In this document: in pieces, positions 21,320-27,271 of the stretch
How the letters are laid out: each line of letters begins with the position of its first letter
How positions within the stretch are numbered: the stretch's first letter is position 1
From: Saccoglossus kowalevskii
Taxonomy: Eukaryota > Hemichordata > Enteropneusta > Harrimaniidae
Reading direction: 5' to 3'
DNA: 27,271 nucleotides
Assembly: GCF_000003605.2 (NCBI RefSeq)
Contig: NW_003139322.1
Span: forward strand, 23,289 to 50,559
Made by a program: the position numbers and the translations under genes
The notes under the pieces: model-generated
Database searches by the model: none
Seen by the model: only the letters and a program-made list of their open reading frames with translations
What the model was told of the DNA's origin: nothing

Positions 21320-21374
21320 CGAATTCGTGTTTTTCCCGAACGTTTTCATCGCTAAAATCGGTAGAATCCGCCAT
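21320..21374 (-). CDS. Candidate short first coding exon, MADSTDFSDEN start
   Basis: An ATG in an AAAATGG context opens 18 codons (MADSTDFSDENVREKHEF), then meets a donor-like G|GTAGGT in phase 1. The acidic Ser/Asp-rich N-terminus behind a good initiation context is typical of real cytosolic or nuclear protein starts. The local sequence is richer in CpG than its surroundings. No downstream exon was identified and no family can be named from so few residues. Confidence 0.3.
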
Positions 21375-21439
21375 TTTATTTGAGTGTGTTCTGACCTGTG
21401 TCTGACCGGTGAAGTCACCAGGCGATCTATAGAATGGGG

Positions 21440-23440
21440 TCTATGATTGGTTGACTAAACCAGTCAGAGGGGTTCTTGCTGTAATCTCGTTATATATATG
21501 CGTTGGTTCAGATGAATGTGGCGATAAATAAGATAATATAAAATAAGATTACATAATAATAAGAAGAACAATTACAAAATAATAAAATAGTAAAAATAAA
21601 ATTATATAAATTTGAATTAAATTAAATTCACGCAGTACAATACATAAGATTGGAAAACATTTTCTTTCAAATAGTTGGAAATTTCGAATAATTTTTCGCA
21701 AAATATGATTTAAAGGTTGACAAAAATAAACGATAAAATCGTGTATTCTGTGAAATGTGAAGACGCGGCATTTTAACCGACGACATATTCGTAATCACCA
21801 CCCAAAGAACTCCAGTAATGAGCATTTCCATAAAGATTACAGATGTTATTATTTAAATTATTATTTCTATGATAAATTATTCAAATTAAATTATTGACCC
21901 CTCTTTTTTATTACATTTACTATTTGTATTATTAATCATTGTTCAACTACACTAGTCGGATACATTAAAATTACATGTATATTATCATTATATATATATA
22001 TAAAACATTAGGTAGATCAAAATTGTGGGTTATGTTTGGCGGGTAGTTGTACTACAAAGATTGGGTTAGATGCAGAGAAGCGCTTCTATAATGTGAATAG
22101 GTTACTCGAAGGCATTCTGAAGCTTCGGTATGTAATGAAGACTAAGACGGTTTTTGAGAGACGTATGATCAATTGCAGAAACGCTCTAAATCCTGTTCGT
22201 ATTGGTGACGGTGTAAATCATCGTAGTAATCGTTCGATTTATTGAAATATTTTTAATTCAATTGAATAGATTGGTGTATTTGTTTAAAAAACACAATGAG
22301 TTGATTCTTAATAGTTTTCAAAGACGAAATCTGGGCGCCATAGTTTTAATATACCAGCTAATTTGAATGATCCTGACTCACCTTGAATTGATTTTATGCG
22401 CATACACATCATGTTGTGATGAAGAGTGAATAGGGTCATGAAATAATCCTCAAATTTGTTTTTCACCGTGACAGTTTATATTTGTAGACAGATGTTACAG
22501 TTTACGCAGTTAGTGCTATATATAAGAAATATATAATACATTTATGTCACAGGATCGTGTGACAATGCTTAACGCATGCATTCCAGTAGTTCAGTGTAGT
22601 ACTCAATTAATACGTATAACTGTGACAATGACAATATTCTGTAAATGTCACTAACATCAAATACAATATTATAGTAACACGCTATAACATTACTACTCAG
22701 ATTCTATGAAAAGGTGCTCAGTAAAATAATTCGTGAAAAAAAAAACATACGGTACTTGACGTGTTTGTCTGGACAGCTCAATTAAATTTTAATTCATTTG
22801 ATATTACGTATGTTATGTATAGTCTACCGTCATAGGTGTTGATAGAAGAGAATTGTAAAATTGTCTGCTATAAATAATATTTCAACAATTTAATAATTAA
22901 ATGATTTATGTGATTTTACCAAATTTGAAACAAATCGAGGGAGTTGAACCATATTTGTATGAGTAAATCTAAAACTGTGTTGTGTCGATTGTGTCAGCCA
23001 TATAATTGAACTTGGTTGATTATCACAATTCAGCAGGCGCAGATTTTTTATTCATTTCGAGCATTTATAAATTAATACGGTATTCACAATGGACCCACAC
23101 AAACACACACATATGCCCATAATCCATCCCTAGTTTTGAGAATACCAAAAATGCTTCCACTGAATAGTGCACAGATGTTGACAGATCAAACAGCCACGTG
23201 CTACATGTGTCATCGATGCGTGCAGTTCAAAATAGCTCAACTCAACTAAGTTGTCTGTACTAACGTCGAAGAGACACTACACTGGTTTACATTATTGAGT
23301 ACCAATATGCGGGATTGAAAAGCGTCAGTTGGTATAGAGAGCGAACGAATTGTGATTTTGGCTGACAGTTTTAAGAGCACGAGTAGTGGTATGAGCAGTC
23401 CTGACCTCTGTCATACGTACTGTCATACTGTATGTATATA
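21440..23440. other. AT-rich non-coding stretch left of gene C
   Basis: Low-complexity A/T DNA predominates at 21530-21650 and 21840-22010, with a short TA run near 21990. A plus frame at about 22016-22245 (NCGLCLAGSCTTKIG start) looks somewhat protein-like but has no family or donor. The last ~250 bases should hold the gene C promoter; no clear TATA box or other element stands out. Confidence 0.4.
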
Positions 23441-23474
23441 GTAATAATCAGATATTGAATAGAAATATCCAGTC

Positions 23475-23837
23475 ATGTTCGGATTTCTCTCTCACAGAAA
23501 GTTGAAGAATTCGTTTGTAGGGAATGTCTTGATGTCTGTCGGGCTCTCGGTGACGGTGACTTTTTTCTTGATGTCCTTCTACTGCACCTCGCCCAAGTCG
23601 ACACGTGCAACAGTGCTGTACGATATACTGATGCGGTGCGAGACGATGGAGCACCCGCCAGAAACATGCGAAAACGCTAGGGCCGAGTGGTCAGGTATGT
23701 TTGCGTCAAAGACACTTATAGACGATGAAGTAACTCTAAAACGCGTTGTCGCTGATAGCGATGAAGAGCCGACAAAATATGAAAGTAGTCGTGGAGATAT
23801 GCCAGAAAATGGCGCAGAGCCACAAACGTATAACGAG
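23475..23837 (+). CDS. Putative first coding exon of a type II membrane protein (gene C)
   Basis: The ATG (after an in-frame upstream TAG) opens 121 codons: MFGFLSHRKLKNSF, then a membrane helix at about residues 15-37, then a lumenal stem with YDILMRC...ETC and an acidic, Ser/Glu-rich tail. The frame ends at a strong donor, GAG|GTAAGC, in phase 0. The architecture (basic tail, anchor, Tyr/Cys-Cys patch, phase-0 donor) matches the first exons at 1647 and 7174, so it may be a third member of the fucosyltransferase-like cluster with a longer stem. Base composition is clearly more GC-rich than its surroundings, supporting real coding sequence. Exon 2 was not found in the remaining 3.4 kb. Confidence 0.6.
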
Positions 23838-26800
23838 GTAAGCATGCGATAAACTGTGTTTCACAAAATGTTGTGTTTCTATAGATACAATTAGGTATGA
23901 GTTCTAAAATAAATCGTGTAAAAGCTCAGTACTCGCATACAGTACCTAGACATGTGTGACATATTTCATTAATATTAATAAAAACCTATCTAGTTTATAT
24001 ATATATTATGGCGGGTCTTATATGCGATGTAAATATGTATTTCGCCAATGAGATTTACATACCAATATTTCCAATAGATTGCTCAACTACATTGGCGTGT
24101 TGAGATTCGTTTTAGGTAAATAATTCTTGCATACAGACTCACAATCATTTATTATAATGTAGTGCTCGCTGACCGGAATGTGATTGGATTACATTACGCA
24201 CAAACATGTACACGCATATGTTTATATGTTATACATATGTGACTTTGCATACTTGATCAAGGATAACAACGCGTTTATATTGGCATTTAAGTTGTTATCT
24301 GTTGTCAACTGCTACAAGTGGACTATACCAACACTTCGCGTGTACAGCCAGTCAGTCAATCAGTTCATACACAACACTACACGGTTTATTACATTAACAC
24401 CGTGCCAGCGTGTTTTAATCATAGGACCTATATCGTATAGACGGGGGTTCATGTAATCCTTTGCAGAGGACTGGTAGACCAAATCAGAACATAAATCTGA
24501 ATGGATTAGTTACAGCTGCGCTGAATTCTGCATATGTGGCACACAGAGTGAGGTTGATTTTTTTTTTTTAAAAAGACGAAAGCTTCGTGTCAAATAAAAT
24601 AGTTACTCTGCAAAATGTGTATGATTTGATGAAAACATGAGCACGTCCAATACATATATCATCCCTACCTGTCAAATATCCAATTTATATTTGTTAGCGA
24701 CATAGTTCTGATATCGTCGGATACCATTCTCATTTCGTATATGCATTTAACTTATTGCTATTTGCTACAGATACGACTGATATATATATATTAAATATTA
24801 CATAAAATAATAAAGCCAGGAGAGTAATTTAATGATTAGTTTGCAATTAGGACATTCCTGTAAAATCACGAAAATATAGCTATGACAAGAAGTTCAGAGG
24901 TAAAGTGTTAATCATAAATACAGTAAATGTTTACCAAATATTTAATTATATACATGAACATCAGAATACAGATTGGACCGTGATCGTAACGCAGAATGTG
25001 AATTGTTAATGTAGACGAGAAATAGTTCAGCTGGCGTTGAAGTATTTTAACTTAATTTAACAGAAATGAATTCAAAATTGTTCAGTACTCATAACTAGTT
25101 CACCGCGTGAACTCTGTTATAATCCGTCGCCTGAGAAATAAGTATCCGTTGATGTCAGTATCCTAAGTATAATACCTTCTGACGTAAAATTGTATTGTGG
25201 TTGAATCGTACACCATCATTGTTATTATGTATTTGGATTGTCAGTGGATTATATACCACAGATGTCAGTAATCAAATATAGATAATACGTAATATGAACT
25301 ATAACCCTGGAAGCTGACAAAAACATTGCATTATATTTTCTCAGCTGATCCTAGCTACTTATCTATTTTTGTTGTTGTTCATTTTATTCCCTCCAAATCA
25401 CATTCACAATTTCCATTTCGTTTTATTTATAAAGCCTTCACCACAGCTGTGATATGGTTATGCCTCGTCACCAGTAGAATGTGATTGTTCGTGATATATA
25501 TTGTTTTCATCACCGAACACTCTGGATAACCACATAAATTCTTTCCACCCTCTAATATGGATTTCAAAAATACTGTGATGTTATATTTTTCAGATATGAT
25601 TTTAAACAAATGCGAATATTACAGAATTCTAAACAACGTTTAGAAAATGTTAAAGAAAGATTATATCAACACCAAGAAAGATTATATCAATGATATTATG
25701 TTTGAAAGATAAAATTCAACAAACGTTTGTTTTTAAAAAAATAATGGTTTACCACGATACAAGTACATTGTATCATGGCACAAAAGCATCTATTTTGTTA
25801 CTGATAAAACTGATGCAAATAAGACAACTAGGTTCGGTGGCCATGTATTTCAACAAAGCACCGTATTAAATTGAAAACCAATTCTGCTTTTGTGATAGAC
25901 AATTAATTTCTCATTTGAGAATTTGTCCAGAAACTTATTATAGTGATGCACTTGTCATCAGCAATCCTACCATCAATAAATTACCTTTCTATGATATGTC
26001 AACCTAACCTTGAAATCAAAGAATCAAGTCATATATCGATGACTTTAATTTGACTCTAAGGTTAAACTTTCTATTAGACTGTATGACAAATAATTATTAA
26101 ATCTGTGCAATTTGCATAGATTATATCGCATATATTAATAGCGATAATACAGAGTCGGTTACATATTAATATTTCAGTTAAAATATGTTTTAGCCAAATT
26201 TTTAATATATATGAAATTAACAAAGATTAATCCGTCATGGACTATAAACATTGTGCACTTTTGAGTGGAATATGAAATTGGGCACAATCGTCTTACCTAG
26301 GTAGGTGATAAATATCTGCTATAGTATTCATTGAGTAACGTCCTCTATGCAATATTATTCTAATTATGATAAAAGCATAACATTTGGTACATATGTAGGA
26401 TTTGAATGTTCATCAAAATAAAAAATTAACGCCCACTGAAGGTTAAACTACAGTTTATTGTAGATAATAATTGTCGCGATTCATGATTTTGATGAACATA
26501 TATGTGGGTACTCACTTACTGTCATGGTCGTATATATCATAATACACTTTAACCATTTTTTTAAGGGAGACATTGTCTAGATTAAATGTTTGTTAGTAGA
26601 TATTAGACAATTTATGTAAATTGTAATATTCATTTATTCTACATTGGCCAAAAAACCAATTACCTTTTTAATTTTTCAATAAGTGTTTGCGGAACAACAT
26701 CTTCCAATGTTATGTAGAATTTGCATTTAAACAGTTCTTTGTTTAAAGAAGTCCAATAAAAATCTCAGATTTCTAACAAATCCGCTGGAACAAGATTACA

Positions 26801-26920
26801 GAAAGGTTTAGGATAATTGAAACTGCCAAAAAATCTAAAAGAATACTGTCGTTCCTGGTAACTGGAAATCATTTCTTTATATAGCTGAAAACATAACTGA
26901 ACATGTATTCCCCTTCTGGC
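23838..26920 (+). other. Probable intron 1 of gene C
   Basis: No fucosyltransferase-like exon or other coding exon is recognisable. The frames at 24184-24456 (plus) and 25609-25427 (minus) have no splice or family support. A short direct repeat AGAAAGATTATATCAA occurs twice near 25652-25692. Confidence 0.45.
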
Positions 26921-26926
26921 TATATA

Positions 26927-27271
26927 CAAGGGGCGTTCAATTAATGTTCAAGTAATGTCCCTGACCCATTTCCCATAGCAGAAAATTAATGAAACTTGGC
27001 ACAGTTATTAGTCTTTCTCTACATAGGAACCACCCAGAGTTATGCATTTCTCGCATCGTTTGATACAGCTCTGGACACTGTTTTTGTAGAACACCCCAGG
27101 TTGGTCCTCCAACCATGTCACAACTTCTGAAATCAAGACTACATCATCTGAGAAGCGCTTTCCTTTCAAAAACAACTTCATGGCTGGGAAGAGATGAAAG
27201 TCAGAGGGTGCAAATTCTGGAGAATGGGGGGGGGGTGGAGAATTTCATAGCCATACGTCTGTGCTTCTGAT
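26927..27271 (-). mobile_element. Mariner-type DNA transposon, 3' end (truncated by window edge)
   Basis: The probable terminal inverted repeat begins CAAGGGGCGTTCAATTAATG just after a TA (26925-26926), the target dinucleotide of mariner elements. The transposase tail is read on the minus strand inside it. The rest of the element, including the other inverted repeat, lies beyond the right edge. Confidence 0.85.
27008..27271 (-). pseudogene. Mariner transposase C-terminus, frameshifted
   Basis: The minus frame ending at TAA 27010-27008 reads SPEFAPSDFHLFPAMK, then KGKRFSDD, VTWLEDQPGVFYKNSVQSC and KCITLGGSYVEKD. This is the standard mariner C-terminus: SPDLAPSDFHLF, with the third catalytic Asp of the DD34D triad, then WLEDQ and CI-LGGDYVEK. 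Upstream of a run of ten C (27235-27226, minus) the frame shifts by one base, because YGYEILHPP is in a different phase. This copy is therefore inactive unless the run is a sequencing error. Only the C-terminal ~85 residues are in the window. Confidence 0.9.

Noticed and set aside
22016-22245. Plus-strand frame with a Cys-rich start (NCGLCLAGSCTTKIG).
   Set aside because: There is no recognised family, no convincing acceptor (CATTAG only) and it ends at a stop without a donor. It remains a weak possibility.

Overview
The window is AT-rich eukaryotic nuclear DNA. It has short exons with GT donor sites separated by kilobase-scale non-coding DNA, decayed non-LTR retrotransposons of two types, a mariner-type transposon end, pentanucleotide and TA microsatellites, and a large minisatellite. 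Nothing looks bacterial or organellar, and I see no rRNA, tRNA or CRISPR array. The mix fits an aquatic invertebrate metazoan, but the sequence does not let me name the phylum.

The recognisable host genes are pieces of a glycosyltransferase-like cluster. A minus-strand gene has a membrane-anchor first exon (7174-6986) and a second exon (5074-4416) resembling the N-terminal half of GDP-fucose protein O-fucosyltransferases (RYL start, NRTLV, and an HWR arginine motif). Two more putative first exons have the same plan: a short cytosolic tail, one membrane helix, a Tyr/Cys-Cys patch and a phase-0 donor. They lie at 1647-1408 (minus) and 23475-23837 (plus). Their catalytic exons would lie off the window. 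No C-terminal exon of the middle gene was found.

The central region (about 6.8-11.6 kb) is the most unusual. The segment holding promoter and exon 1 of the middle gene recurs in inverted orientation at about 11085-11615. That copy is a pseudo-exon with a lost start codon, stops and a frameshift, but an intact donor. Between the arms lies a 33-bp minisatellite of about 38 units (8136-9395). A much more diverged, inverted-orientation stretch of the same 33-bp unit (10776-11010) sits upstream of the pseudo-exon. So the inverted duplication appears to have included satellite as well as exon. A 35-bp hairpin flanked by a 5-bp direct repeat interrupts the satellite edge.

From 13 to 21 kb the window is mostly transposon debris: a 160-bp tandem duplication with an inverted arm, a LINE 3' end with an (AAAAT)n tail, a CR1/Jockey-like LINE reverse transcriptase (15770-17340, interrupted by a 78-N gap), and an L1/Tx1-like reverse transcriptase remnant on the minus strand (about 20600-19880). 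A few orphan candidate exons (17596-17770 plus, 18350-18166 minus, 21374-21320 minus) have plausible splice sites but no recognised family. The right edge carries the 3' end of a mariner element. The other long stretches show no gene I can support.
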